A DNA stretch of 64,000 nucleotides from Rickettsia felis URRWXCal2 (GCA_000012145.1 CP000053.1:806001-870000); one strand, 5' to 3'. Shown: positions 28,203 through 37,395, numbered from the stretch's first letter. Notes: generated by a model not told the origin, from the sequence alone. Made by a program: numbers and translations.

Positions 28203-28966
28203 AGTTCATATCGCTTGTAGATACTAAAAATCAAAACGTCATAACGATTGATGAGGATAGTCTTATCTTACGCATTAAAATAAATGAGCAAGTAAAAGAA
28301 ACAAGACTTAAGCCTTATATGGCCTCAGTACTATATGAAATGTTTAGCAAACACCCTATACCGTTACCTTATGAACAAATTACTGAAATTCTAAGGCAGC
28401 ACCATCTCATTGTTTCTGACTTAATGCGTATGCATCGTAGATTATCAGAAATCAGATTGTTTATTGCACAATTTCATCCAAATTTAGATGATATAATATT
28501 GAACACAAGAGGGGTAGGGTATAGTCTACCGTTACGTTTTAAAAACTTACATCAAATAGAACCTAAAGAAAATATTAAGTTTAAAAATCAGGAAATCAAT
28601 AAAGCTATAGAAGCTTTGCATGGTTTAATCCTTGATGCAATTGACATGACTTCTAAAAGCAAAATTATATACTCTCCGCTAGGCTATATTATGAATCGTG
28701 AGCCTGTAAAACAGATTATCGTAGAAAAAATCTCTATATTTAATGAATGTGAGCAAATCATACTAAAAGAAATACGTACGCACGAAGCAGAGTTTATTAG
28801 TTTAAGAATTGCTTATCTTCTTGTAAAACTAAAAACTTTTATAGGTCTTGCTCGCATTTCCGAATATCCCATCTCAGAAGCACAATGGTTAGATTGGTTT
28901 AAACAAGAAGTATGGTTGTTTTTTGATCAACTAAAAAATTTAATAAGATCAGTAGAGAATTTATAA
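28199..28966 (+). CDS. Winged-helix DNA-binding protein, OmpR/PhoB effector type without receiver
   Basis: A 255-residue protein. Residues 1-118 look like an OmpR-type winged helix: LRIKINEQVKETRLKPYMAS, then YEQITEILRQHHLIVSDLMR, RRLSEIRLFI and the hallmark wing LNTRGVGYSLPLRF (residues 100-113). No receiver domain. The C-terminal 130 residues are helical and unlike known families. It is coupled to alaX by a 4-base overlap. It may regulate the neighbouring island, but there is no sequence proof. Confidence 0.72.
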   Translation: MKFISLVDTKNQNVITIDEDSLILRIKINEQVKETRLKPYMASVLYEMFSKHPIPLPYEQITEILRQHHLIVSDLMRMHRRLSEIRLFIAQFHPNLDDIILNTRGVGYSLPLRFKNLHQIEPKENIKFKNQEINKAIEALHGLILDAIDMTSKSKIIYSPLGYIMNREPVKQIIVEKISIFNECEQIILKEIRTHEAEFISLRIAYLLVKLKTFIGLARISEYPISEAQWLDWFKQEVWLFFDQLKNLIRSVENL

Positions 28967-29008
28967 CTAACTATATAGTAAAGCAGCAAAACTTCATAGA
29001 ACCTAATA

Positions 29009-29082
29009 AGAACATAAGCTTTACCCCGTTTTCTATTTCTCATTTTTCGTTTCTTTTAAAATGGCTAGAAATGCCGCTGTGA
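29009..29082 (+). pseudogene. N-terminal fragment of a GNAT gene
   Basis: Reads NISFTPFSISHFSFLLKWLE then MP, close to the start of the GNAT at 30853 (HINFTPLSASHFSLLLKWLE), and is then cut off. The upstream bases AAGAACCTAATAAGAACATAA also resemble those before 30853. A second, more decayed copy is at 29768-29823. Confidence 0.65.
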
Positions 29083-29097
29083 AGCTTATTAATAAGC

Positions 29098-29127
29098 TTG
29101 ACAAGATATTAGTACGAATTGTACAAT
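29098..29127 (+). promoter_or_regulatory. Promoter with overlapping palindrome for the Phd/RelE module
   Basis: TTGACA at 29098-29103, 18-base spacer, TACAAT at 29122-29127. ATTGTACAAT (29118-29127) is a perfect 10-bp palindrome covering the -10, a plausible antitoxin operator for autorepression. Confidence 0.6.
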
Positions 29128-29155
29128 ATAGTTATAATTATCAATATAGGCTAAT

Positions 29156-29407
29156 ATGAGTAGTATTACTACCGCAAGTGCTAGGGAACATTTTTCAGAA
29201 ATAGTAAATCGTAGCAGTTATGGTAAAGAAAGAATAGTTTTAAGTCGTAGAGGTAAAGACCTGGCTGCAATAATTCCTATGGAGGACTTAAAACTAATAG
29301 AAATGATTGAAAATAAATTAGATATAGAGGAAGCCAAAGAAGCAATTAAAGAAGCAAAGCAAAAAGGTACTATTTCTTTAGAGGAATTTAAAAAAGAAAT
29401 ATTGTAA
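29156..29407 (+). CDS. Phd/YefM-family antitoxin
   Basis: An 83-residue antitoxin. The N-terminal DNA-binding domain reads ITTASAREHFSEIVNRSSYG, then RIVLSRRGKDLAAIIPMEDL, as in Phd/YefM proteins. The C-terminal helix (about 60-83) is Glu/Lys-rich and should wrap the toxin. A RelE-type toxin frame follows directly. Preceded by a strong promoter with a palindrome over the -10. Confidence 0.88.
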   Translation: MSSITTASAREHFSEIVNRSSYGKERIVLSRRGKDLAAIIPMEDLKLIEMIENKLDIEEAKEAIKEAKQKGTISLEEFKKEIL

Positions 29408-29697
29408 ACACGCAATCTGAATATAAAATTGAGCTTACCCCAAATGCTCAAAGGCAACTCAAAAAATTATCTAAACAATTACAACAAACTATAATTCAAA
29501 AACTCGAAGATTTAAAAGCTATCCCTTTACCTGTAGGGATAAAAAAGTTATCCGGCATAGATAATTTATACCGTTTAAGAATAGGAAATTATCGAATAAT
29601 TTATCAAGTAGAGCACAAAATATTATTAATTTTAGTACTAAAAATAGGTGACCGCAAAGAAGTTTACGATAATTTAAAATCCTTACACAGTACATGA
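29401..29697 (+). CDS. RelE-family mRNA interferase toxin with no ordinary start codon
   Basis: Frame reads TQSEYKIELTPNAQRQLKKL, then KKLSGIDNLYRLRIGNYRII and ILVLKIGDRKEVYDNL, a complete RelE/StbE-type toxin of about 97 residues that would cleave mRNA on the ribosome. The expected start region is ATT GTA AAC: there is no ATG, GTG or TTG in frame before the conserved part, only ATT at 29401. Either ATT starts translation by coupling to the antitoxin, whose stop overlaps it, or the start has been lost and the toxin is silent. The 3' end abuts the duplicated GNAT fragment. Confidence 0.72.
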   Translation: MVNTQSEYKIELTPNAQRQLKKLSKQLQQTIIQKLEDLKAIPLPVGIKKLSGIDNLYRLRIGNYRIIYQVEHKILLILVLKIGDRKEVYDNLKSLHST

Positions 29698-29770
29698 TGA
29701 ACCTAAACGCCAATTTCTAAAAGCACTTGGACTAAATGTCACTTCAGAATGGTATATTACTGCTATATGA
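29688..29770 (+). pseudogene. Duplicated 3' end of the GNAT gene at 26830
   Basis: About 80 bases nearly identical to 27234-27315, including AAACGCCAATTTCTAAAAGC and the final TATATGA. The rest of the gene is missing; the RelE toxin end directly precedes it. Confidence 0.8.
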
Positions 29771-29823
29771 ACATAAGCTTTACTCTGCTTTCTATTTCTC
29801 ATTTTCCATTATTTTTAAATTAG
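29768..29823 (+). pseudogene. Second N-terminal GNAT fragment
   Basis: Reads NISFTLLSISHFPLFLN then a stop. More decayed copy of the N-terminus seen at 29009 and 30853. It immediately precedes the broken methyltransferase. Confidence 0.5.
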
Positions 29824-29832
29824 CTTAAATTT

Positions 29833-30680
29833 ATGACTCATGATAATAATTTAAAACAAAATAATTCTTACATATTAGGTGTAGGAGAAGCAGGTGCTAA
29901 AAATTTAGATTTGCAGCACCAGATGTTAAAGAAAAATTCTATAAAGCAACTTGAAAAAGCTGGTTTAAAAGAGGGTACCATTATTTGGGATATTGGTTGT
30001 GGAAATGGTACAATGACTGAGATCATGGCATCTAGAGTAGGTGATAGCGGGCAAGTATATGCAGTTGATATTAGCGAGCAACAAATCCAAATAGCAAAAC
30101 AAAGAATTAAGAATGCAGGATTCAAAAATGTTACATTCATAGCTAGTGATCTTTACTCGCTCTTAAATAATAATTACTCAAAAGCTGATATTGTCTATTC
30201 TAGATTACTATTAATGCATCTAAAGAATCCTGTTGAAGCTATAAAGCTGATGAGTTCTTTATTAAAAAAAGAAGGAGTAATCTCATTACAAGAATCTGCT
30301 CTAAATTCAGCTCTTCAAAAACTAAACAATCAAGAATCTAATGAAAGTTTCAAACGTTATTACCGGCTTGTCATAACCTATGGGCAAATTAACGGGGTTC
30401 ACTATGATATAGGCAATAAATTAGCTACAATATGCCAAAATTTGAATATTTTTTCAAAAGTAGAACACTATATTTCTAGTTATGATTTAATGAATATAAA
30501 GACCTGCTCTTAGCTAGATATGACGAATTTAAGGATAAGGCTATTTTAGCTCACCTAATAACCGAAGAAGAATCTCTACAACTTCGAGAGAAACTGCATA
30601 TTTTCTTTAATAGTGAGGAATTAATAAAAATGAACTTAAAAATTGATCAGCATCATTTATTGCTAATCTGTAAAAATTAA
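29833..30680 (+). pseudogene. Class I SAM methyltransferase, frameshifted near the 3' end
   Basis: Residues 1-226 show a UbiE/Erg6-like core: motif I WDIGCGNGTMTEIMA, acidic residue in VYAVDISEQQIQIAK, and DIVYSRLLLMHLKNP. The open frame ends at 30513. The next frame continues DLLLARYDEFKDKAILAHLI and runs to TAA 30678-30680, matching the C-terminal helices normal for the family. A single-base change near 30498-30510 would rejoin them. Substrate unknown. Confidence 0.78.
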
Positions 30681-30682
30681 TC

Positions 30683-30850
30683 TAGGTTCTTGTGTACGTT
30701 TTCTAATTGATTTACTATTTTGAAGTATTTTTTAGCAAAAATTAATAAGATTTTTGCTGAAATAGTTATTTATATTTCAAAAAAATCTTATAATTGCTAG
30801 CTGCAAATAACCAAAATTAAATCTTTTTAGAAAACATACGCAAGAACCTA
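30683..30850. mobile_element. MITE-like element with 22-bp terminal inverted repeats
   Basis: Left end 30683-30704 (TAGGTTCTTGTGTACG...) and right end 30829-30850 are inverted copies with two mismatches, both transitions that keep G-U pairing in RNA. The interior is A+T-rich, non-coding and holds a smaller hairpin (AGCAAAAATTAATAAGATTT, then TTGCT). It fills the gap between the methyltransferase and the GNAT at 30853. Confidence 0.6.
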
Positions 30851-30852
30851 AT

Positions 30853-31522
30853 ATGCATATAAATTTTACCCCGCTTTCTGCTTCTCATTTTTCGCTTCTT
30901 TTAAAATGGTTAGAAATGCCGCATGTAAAGCTATGGTGGGATGAGGATATAAAGTGGAGTTTAGAACTAATCGAACAAAAATATTCAAGCTATGTCAGAG
31001 GATATAAGCTAGAAAATAATAGATATCTTTCCAAACCAGCTTATAGAGAGAAGAATTTAAAGGAGACACTTCACCTCGCACCGCAGCGTATATAGACAAT
31101 CGCACAGATGCGAGTCTAGGCTCGACGTCTAAATTACCTCTAGAAGCGAAGTTTGAAAAGATATCTAATGAGCCTAAAAATATACAAGCTTATATTATAG
31201 AAGCAGACCGTACTCCTATAGGATATATTCAAATTTATAATGCTTACGATTTTGAGCGTTCAGACCCATTAATAAACTTACCTTCAAAACTTGCAGCAAT
31301 TGATTATTTCCTAGGTGAGCCTGAATATTTAAATAAAGAGGTAGGGTTACTTACTCTAAAAACTTTTTTAGAAAATTTTATAGATAAGCAATATACTCAT
31401 ATTTTAGTGGATCCGGACAAAAAAAATATCGCTGCTATTAAAACTTATGAAAAAGCAGGATTTAAAATAATTCAAGAGAATAAAGATGAAATTTTAATGC
31501 TTAAGAAGCTATCCGTAAACTA
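30853..31522 (+). pseudogene. AAC(6')-like GNAT broken by an RPE1-type element
   Basis: The N-terminus (FTPLSASHFSLLLKWLEMPH, then VKLWWDEDIKWSLE) and, after the repeat at 31027-31160, the rest of a GNAT (IQAYIIEADRTPIGYIQIYN, NIAAIKTYEKAGFKIIQEN) are both present up to a stop at 31520-31522. The repeat copy here is 134 bases instead of the 135 seen in the methyltransferase at 48175, and carries stops, so the open frame ends at 31095. Paralogous to the GNAT at 26291. Confidence 0.85.
31027..31160 (+). repeat. RPE1-type Rickettsia palindromic element inside a GNAT pseudogene
   Basis: Begins CTTTCCAAACCAGCTTATAG and ends TCTAGAAGCGAAGTTTG; matches 48340-48474. One base short of a codon multiple, so it breaks the frame here. 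Confidence 0.88.
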
Positions 31523-31538
31523 ATTTATGATAAACAAG

Positions 31539-32740
31539 TTACCCGATTATGTTTACACTATCCGTAATTTCTGGAAATAAATTTTGTTCATATTCCGATA
31601 ATTCTTCTATTTCTTTCATTGTATGAGCTTTTCTAGAAAAAGCTTTAAAATCCCATATCACTAATTTTGTATACCATATTTCAAGGTCTTTTATATTAAG
31701 CGGCTTATTCTTATCATATCCATAATAAGCTCCGGCTCTATCTTGTATAGTTTGCTTAAATTCATATAATTCATCATAAAATTTATAGAGATAATCCTTG
31801 TATAATTCTAAAGGTTTTTCTCCGTTCGGTAGATTAATTTGTGTATTAGCTCCTAATGCTTTTAATAAGTAGCAAATTTTTAAATGTCCATTCTTAATTG
31901 CTGTTATAAAAGAAGGAGTAGAGCCAAAATTAATATCAGCTCCTTTACTTAATAATGCTTCAACAATTTCCACACTACCTACAGATGCTGCTGTTGCTAA
32001 AGGAGAATAATGATATATTGGAATACCGCTACTACTTGTTGTTACAGGTTCAATATTAATTTGGATATTATCTTGTGCTAACAAAAATTCAACTATTTGT
32101 AGATTTTTTTACTAGCGGCACATTGTAACAAATAACCTTTTCTTAATACTTCGTCCTGAATACCTTGCAGAGCATTATAAAAAAAATGTATAAATAAATT
32201 GAAATTACTAGATATGATAGTAACTTCCATGGATACTTCAAAATCAACATCGACTCCTTTAGTCATAGATGTCAATACATTAAATATATTTACATGATTA
32301 TTTTTTATTGCATAATATAAAGCTGAGTTTTTTATATCCTTATCATAATAATTTAATTCATCTTTATTAAGAATAGAGGTAAGTTTCAGAACCATATCAC
32401 CTCGTCCACATCTAGATGCTTCTATTAACGGAGTAGTTTCAGGATTTAATCCTGAAGATATAGCATGCGGCTTAAAGCCATATTCTAACAACATTTCAAA
32501 CATTTTAAAATTGCGTTTTAAAACAGCTACTGAAAGCAACGGATAATATACTTCATAATATGTTTCTTCGGGATCACGATCACGAAGGTCTCCATTAAAT
32601 TTTTGGAACTGATTTGCTTCAATTAATTTTAAAATAAGAGAGAGTGCTTCATTTACGTTACTATTTCTAACAGCATTGCATAAAGCTTTTTCCTCAACTG
32701 TTTCAGCAATATAAAATTTTTGGTTATTTGAGAGCGGCAT
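31539..32740 (-). pseudogene. Ankyrin-repeat protein, frameshifted at an A7 run
   Basis: Two minus-strand frames (32740-32093 and 32084-31539) join into about 400 residues if one base is added in the run 32104-32110; the junction then reads [18 protein letters not shown], a proper ankyrin helix. Ankyrin units include [58 protein letters not shown] and SFITAIKNGHLKICYLLKAL. The C-terminal 90 residues are non-repeat. In Rickettsia such proteins are often secreted effectors; here expression needs slippage. Confidence 0.78.
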
Positions 32741-32756
32741 AAAGAATTATTTTTTA

Positions 32757-33515
32757 CTAACTTTGGCAATATATCTTATAATTTGTGTATTTCTTAAAGC
32801 CTAATTTTTCAGCAAGTGACGTTGCCATTGGTGAAGTTTGGATTATTGCCTTATCTATTCCCATTTCTTTTAATATTTTAAATCTAGCTCTATATAAATC
32901 ACTTGCAAGACCACGATTTCTATATTCCGGCATCGTTGAGCCGTTATAAAAACCTGCTATGCCGTTTGCAAAAATTATAGAAGCAGTTGCAACAATTTTA
33001 TTTTCTTCATATGCTGCAAGCGGAATAAAAATTTTATTATCTCCAATAAATTTTGATAATTTATTTATATAAATATCACAAACGTCATCACTAAATCCAA
33101 AGCCCTGAGCAAGTACCTGAACCCATTTCGTATATTCTTCTATTTCAGTAATAATTTTAATATTTTTATTATCTATAATTTGCTCATGATAATCTTTAAG
33201 CTCGTAAACCATTCCCGGTACGTCGCCAAAATCAGCATATTTACCGTTTTGGAAACGCTCAAGCATTTCAGAAGATAGATTATTTTCATCAACCCACCAA
33301 GCAAACGGCAAACCTTTTAGTTTAAACCCTTCTTCCATTCTATCCATTTGAGCTACATTCACTTTATCAGGCAGTACAATCATATTCCATAAAGGATGAT
33401 TGCACCCTGTATGTATTAGATAATAATTTATTCCATCTATTTGTCGTTCTTGTAGTCCAAAATATCTAAATGTGCCTATTAAACTTTGATCCACTAAATC
33501 AGCATTATTACTCAT
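32757..33515 (-). CDS. GNAT-family acetyltransferase
   Basis: A 252-residue protein with a non-catalytic N-terminal half and a C-terminal GNAT domain (about 105-250): KIITEIEEYTKWVQVLAQGF, FIPLAAYEENKIVATASIIF, the acetyl-CoA motif YNGSTMPEYRNRGLASDLYR and IIQTSPMATSLAEKLGFKKY. Upstream of the ankyrin gene on the same strand, 17 bases apart. Substrate unknown. Unrelated in detail to the AAC(6')-like GNATs at 26291 and 30853. Confidence 0.82.
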   Translation of the reverse strand: MSNNADLVDQSLIGTFRYFGLQERQIDGINYYLIHTGCNHPLWNMIVLPDKVNVAQMDRMEEGFKLKGLPFAWWVDENNLSSEMLERFQNGKYADFGDVPGMVYELKDYHEQIIDNKNIKIITEIEEYTKWVQVLAQGFGFSDDVCDIYINKLSKFIGDNKIFIPLAAYEENKIVATASIIFANGIAGFYNGSTMPEYRNRGLASDLYRARFKILKEMGIDKAIIQTSPMATSLAEKLGFKKYTNYKIYCQS

Positions 33516-33617
33516 AAATTTATCTAACTGTATTAATTATACACTAAAAGTTATAATAAAAATTAAGAAATAGTCAAAGAAATACATGGCATTGTCTAAA
33601 AATTTTGATACTTCGAT

Positions 33618-33743
33618 GTCATTCCCACGAAAGTGGGAATCCAAAAAAATAGCCTTAGTATAGCCATATATTATTGATAAAATAAACCTAAAAAAACAAG
33701 TTTTTTATAGGTTTTACTGGATTCCCGCCTACGCGGGAATGAC
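33618..33743. repeat. Palindromic element with GTCATTCCC...GGGAATGAC arms
   Basis: Left arm GTCATTCCCACGAAAGTGGG at 33618, right arm CCCGCCTACGCGGGAATGAC ending at 33743. Lies in the divergent gap upstream of both the GNAT and idi. Confidence 0.82.
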
Positions 33744-33827
33744 AATAAAATTACCTTTTTAAGGCAATACCAAATATATTTTGCAAAGCTAGAAATATTA
33801 ATATAGATTAAGTACAAAAAGGAATTA

Positions 33828-34865
33828 GTGAGTAAAATGCCGAAAAACCAGAATTTAGATATAGAAAGAAAACAAGATCATATTGAAATTAATCTTATGA
33901 AAAACGTTGCATCTACGCTTACAAGCGGTTTTGAATCTATGCAATTTATTCACAACGCATTACCGGAAATTAACTACGATAGCATAGATACTACTAGTAC
34001 TTTCCTTGGAAAATCTTTGCAAGCACCTATTCTCATTTCTAGTATGACCGGAGGTACGACTAGAGCCGGAGATATTAACTATCGACTTGCACAGGCCGCC
34101 CAAAAAGCCGGAATTGCTATGGGGCTTGGCTCTATGCGGGTTTTGTTAACGAAGCCGGATACGATTACGACATTTGCGGTAAGGGATGTTGCTCCTGATA
34201 TCCCATTACTTGCTAATATCGGTGCAGTGCAGCTTAATTACTTCGTTACACCTAAAGAATGTCAGTATTTAGTTGATGTCGTTAAAGCTGATGCCTTAAT
34301 CCTCCATCTAAACGTATTGCAGGAGCTGACTCAGCCGGAAGGTAATAGAAACTGGGAAAATCTGCTACCTAAGATAAAAGAACTGGTTAATTACCTCTCT
34401 GTGCCTGTAATTGTTAAAGAAGTAGGATACGGTTTATCTAAAAAAGTTGCTGAAAGCCTTATAGGGGTAGGGGTTAAGGTTCTTGATATTGCAGGGAGCG
34501 GCGGAACATCTTGGAGTCAAGTAGAGGCTTATCGTGCTACAAATTCACTGCAAAACCGTATAGCTAGTAGCTTTATTAACTGGGGAATCCCGACTTTAGA
34601 TTCTCTAAAAATGGTGAGAGAAGTTTCGGGAGACATTCCGATTATTGCTAGCGGCGGGTTAAAATCCGGCATTGACGGTGCAAAAGCAATCCGGATGGGA
34701 GCTAATATTTTTGGACTCGCCGGTCAATTCTTAAAAGCGGCAGATACATCAGAAAGCTTACTTTCCGAAGAGGTACAATTAATAATCGAACAGCTTAAGA
34801 TTACCATGCTATGCACCGGATCACGCACTTTAAAAGATTTAGCAAAAGCAGAGATTAGGTTGTAG
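33828..34865 (+). CDS. fni: Isopentenyl-diphosphate delta-isomerase, FMN-dependent type 2
   Basis: Interconverts IPP and DMAPP with FMN and NADPH. Type 2 hallmarks are the N-terminal RKQDHIEI, LISSMTGGTTRAGDINYRLA (FMN/substrate site), MGLGSMRVLL, the phosphate-binding DIAGSGGTSWSQVE and IIASGGLKSGIDGAKAIRMG. Length 345 is normal. Rickettsia lack much of the isoprenoid pathway and are thought to import host precursors, so an isomerase would balance scavenged IPP and DMAPP; this is inference. The first codon may be the GTG-like context at 33828 or the ATG at 33837. Confidence 0.95.
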   Translation: MSKMPKNQNLDIERKQDHIEINLMKNVASTLTSGFESMQFIHNALPEINYDSIDTTSTFLGKSLQAPILISSMTGGTTRAGDINYRLAQAAQKAGIAMGLGSMRVLLTKPDTITTFAVRDVAPDIPLLANIGAVQLNYFVTPKECQYLVDVVKADALILHLNVLQELTQPEGNRNWENLLPKIKELVNYLSVPVIVKEVGYGLSKKVAESLIGVGVKVLDIAGSGGTSWSQVEAYRATNSLQNRIASSFINWGIPTLDSLKMVREVSGDIPIIASGGLKSGIDGAKAIRMGANIFGLAGQFLKAADTSESLLSEEVQLIIEQLKITMLCTGSRTLKDLAKAEIRL

Positions 34866-34938
34866 TAATTACTACACATTAAAAAATCTCTGCATATTTT
34901 AAATTAGTGGTTAATAAGTAAGCATGGCAGGAATTTAA

Positions 34939-35760
34939 TTATTTTTTTATAAAACCGTTACTTGTCACATACATCATTCCATCAACTGTATGATCACCTA
35001 AATAATATTCAATAGGTGGATATCCAATACTCCAATCACTAGCATCAAGCATAATAGGCACAAGAATTTTTTTGAAAGAAATTTTAGAAAAATCTTCGAC
35101 TTCTACAGGTGAAAAAGGAGAATTGAACTCCTGAATACTATAATTATCTCCTTGGACTACTCCGCAATTTTGACATGTGGACATAAAATATCGTGCATTT
35201 ACTGTAGCAGAGTAATTTATAGCATAATTATTAGTATATTTTAATATTTCTGAATAAGCAGACGAAGAAATAGCTTGTATATAGGAAATAATTGAAACAT
35301 AATCCATACAATCAAATACCAGTTTACTTACCTTATTACTATCTTCTGCTATTTCACTTTCTTCATCATTTAATACTTCAAAATCTTCAGGCAATACAAT
35401 AGCATTAATTTTAGTATTTTTACCGCACTTAAAACATTTACGTTGTGTTGGTGCTAAGTAAAAATATGGAGCTTTTAAGTTAAATAATGATACGAGCGGT
35501 AACCATCTTGCAAAAAAATCTATATTTACACCGCTAGGTACAAACCACCTCTTCTCCGTCGAATCCCATTTAGCTCCCAAGCGTTTTGCTTGGTCTTTTT
35601 CATGATAAGGAACATTTAAATATGTTTTTTGATTGGGAGTTAGAATTTTACTTTTTTTAAATAAAATTTCACAACATTTTATAAAAACTTTACCTAAAAA
35701 AGTTAAAAACTTTATAAGCAAAAAGTAGAACTTAGCCAGAAGTTCTATTATATTCATCAT
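34939..35760 (-). CDS. DUF5710-containing protein with zinc-ribbon cysteines
   Basis: A 273-residue protein. Residues 1-30 are hydrophobic (LLAKFYFLLIKFLTFLGKVF), a likely membrane anchor. Residues about 45-90 match DUF5710 (TYLNVPYHEKDQAKRLGAKW, then WFVPSG), a domain found with DNA primases and mobile-element proteins. Cys pairs C-F-K-C (about 108-111) and C-Q-N-C (about 195-198) suggest a zinc ribbon. The C-terminus is uncharacterised. 35761-35984 upstream holds nothing recognisable. Confidence 0.65.
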   Translation of the reverse strand: MMNIIELLAKFYFLLIKFLTFLGKVFIKCCEILFKKSKILTPNQKTYLNVPYHEKDQAKRLGAKWDSTEKRWFVPSGVNIDFFARWLPLVSLFNLKAPYFYLAPTQRKCFKCGKNTKINAIVLPEDFEVLNDEESEIAEDSNKVSKLVFDCMDYVSIISYIQAISSSAYSEILKYTNNYAINYSATVNARYFMSTCQNCGVVQGDNYSIQEFNSPFSPVEVEDFSKISFKKILVPIMLDASDWSIGYPPIEYYLGDHTVDGMMYVTSNGFIKK

Positions 35761-35984
35761 AATATATATTTAAATAATTTCAGTATTTTATGTTGTATAC
35801 TATTCTTAAAATATATTCAATTATTAATTACTGTTTTTAGGATTTATAATTAAGGGAAAAAATATTTTTGAAATATTTTTTACATTCATAACTCTTTTCT
35901 TAAATATAATTTAGCCATTTCTCCGAAATGGTATATTTACTCGCTCCGGGCTTTCCTATTAAATAGATAATAGTTGTCATGTTA

Positions 35985-36434
35985 TTATTTCAATTTTGGC
36001 ACTGGAAAATTGCCTATTCTAGGATACATGTGAGTATGTAGTACTCTTATAACTACTGTACCTTTTTCTTGTTTTGTGTGGTGGGCCTCTTGCATAACTT
36101 GCTTCTAAGGGTAATTTGTACGTCGATCCGGTACTCGAATCCTCACGTACTAAGTGTACGCTGCGGTTCGCAGTGAAGTGTCTCCTTCAAATTCCTCCTT
36201 ATTAGCTACGTTATGCAAGAGGTCTAATTGTTTTCTTATAGGAAAGCTAAGTAAATTTGGGTATATATCAGAACGTAACACGCCTATATTAGGATTAATA
36301 CTTAAATCAAGTGTTTTTCTATATATTTCATCTAAATATTTTAGAGTTGGTTGTCTTCCCCAATTCTTTAAACTATAATCCGCGATGTCTTCGATGTCAC
36401 GTTTGGCACTATTGGTAAAATCACATTTAACCAT
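35985..36434 (-). pseudogene. ParE/RelE-type toxin split by a palindromic element
   Basis: The open frame (36434-36150) has a ParE-like start, VKCDFTNSAKRDIEDIADYS and SFPIRKQ, then repeat-encoded residues and a stop. On the far side of the repeat the missing C-terminal strands are still readable (HHTKQEKGTVVIRVLHTHMY) down to a TAA at 35987-35985. So the element at 36086-36222 interrupts the toxin, which probably is inactive. The antitoxin gene overlaps its start by eight bases. Confidence 0.8.
36086..36222. repeat. Palindromic element inside the ParE toxin gene
   Basis: Terminal inverted repeats CCTCTTGCATAAC / GTTATGCAAGAGG. The core shares the RPE1-like segment (GATCCGGTACTCGAATCCTC, CACGTACTAAGTGTACGCTG) with 48340-48474 but with different outer arms. 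Confidence 0.85.
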
Positions 36435-36687
36435 TAATCTTTCTATTTATACTATCAAAAACACTTTTATATGAATGAGTTTTCCCCTTTCTTAAATCGT
36501 CCATTCCTTCTGCAATAGCCATTTTTAATATTTGTTCTTTAAAGGCTTCAAGCTCCTGAAATTCTTTATTAGAAATAATTACCGCTATAGGCTTACCGTT
36601 TTTAATAATACTAATAGGCTCAGTTTGAGCTTTAATAAGCAATTCTCCAAATTCTCGCTTTGCTTCAGTTGCATTTAATTGCTCCAT
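36427..36687 (-). CDS. Phd/YefM-family antitoxin
   Basis: An 86-residue antitoxin: MEQLNATEAKREFGELLIKA, then ISIIKNGKPIAVIISNKEF (Phd/YefM fold) and an amphipathic C-terminal tail. Overlaps the interrupted ParE-type toxin gene by eight bases. With the toxin broken, it may persist as an orphan that could neutralise related toxins. Confidence 0.87.
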   Translation of the reverse strand: MEQLNATEAKREFGELLIKAQTEPISIIKNGKPIAVIISNKEFQELEAFKEQILKMAIAEGMDDLRKGKTHSYKSVFDSINRKING

Positions 36688-36762
36688 ATAAATTGACCAT
36701 TTTAATTATTTTAATCAATTAAATCATAAATTTTTAATATAATCAACTTGAATTAATGTAGT

Positions 36763-37392
36763 TTACTTACTTCTAAATCTTTCCTCTAATTCCTTATCTA
36801 AAAGCCAAATATGTTCTTTTTCGAGTATCTCATAGCGTAATTGTTCTTTTTCTTCATCAAGAATAGGTAAGGGGGCTATTTTAGCAGCTCCGTAATGAAT
36901 ACCCTGAAAATCAATATTTAGCTCATGACAAACTTCTTCCACCGATTTAAGTTATTCTAAATCATCGTCAATAAAAATAATCTTTTTAAAATGTAAATTA
37001 GACTTTTCAAGAACAGCTTTAAGTACTAAACCTTTATCTGCAAGAGCCGTTAAAATAACTCCTGATTTTAACATAGGGATACCGCTTTTATTTTGGAATT
37101 CCGGGAAAATCATATCTTCTTTAAAGGGCGAAGTATTAATAAAAGTGATATCTACTTGTTTTAAACCGACAAATCTGAGGTTTTCCATTTCAGCTATTTT
37201 ACCGTACTTTCCTGTCCACCACCCACTTAAAGCAATTGCCGGGATATTTCGTTCTTCTAAGTTTTTGATTAATCCTTTCATATTTGAATTAACCGGCTGA
37301 ACTGTCCGCCTTTCAAAAACACAGCTATATAAATATGTAAGTTCATCTTTTGAATATTTCTCTTTTAGGATGAGCATAATGCTTGGCTTCAC
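36763..37392 (-). pseudogene. DUF2608/HAD-like protein, N-terminally truncated, with an in-frame TAA
   Basis: The open frame 37392-36952 carries a HAD-like pattern (IPAIALSGWWTGKYG, then GVILTALADKGLVLKAVLEK and KKIIFIDDDLE). After the TAA at 36954-36952 the same frame runs on with KSVEEVCHELNIDFQGIHYG and an end LLDKELEERFRSK, stopping at 36765-36763, matching DUF2608 proteins. The N-terminal half with the first catalytic aspartates is missing; a different gene remnant abuts at 37393. Non-functional as it stands. Confidence 0.68.
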
Positions 37393-37395
37393 ATA

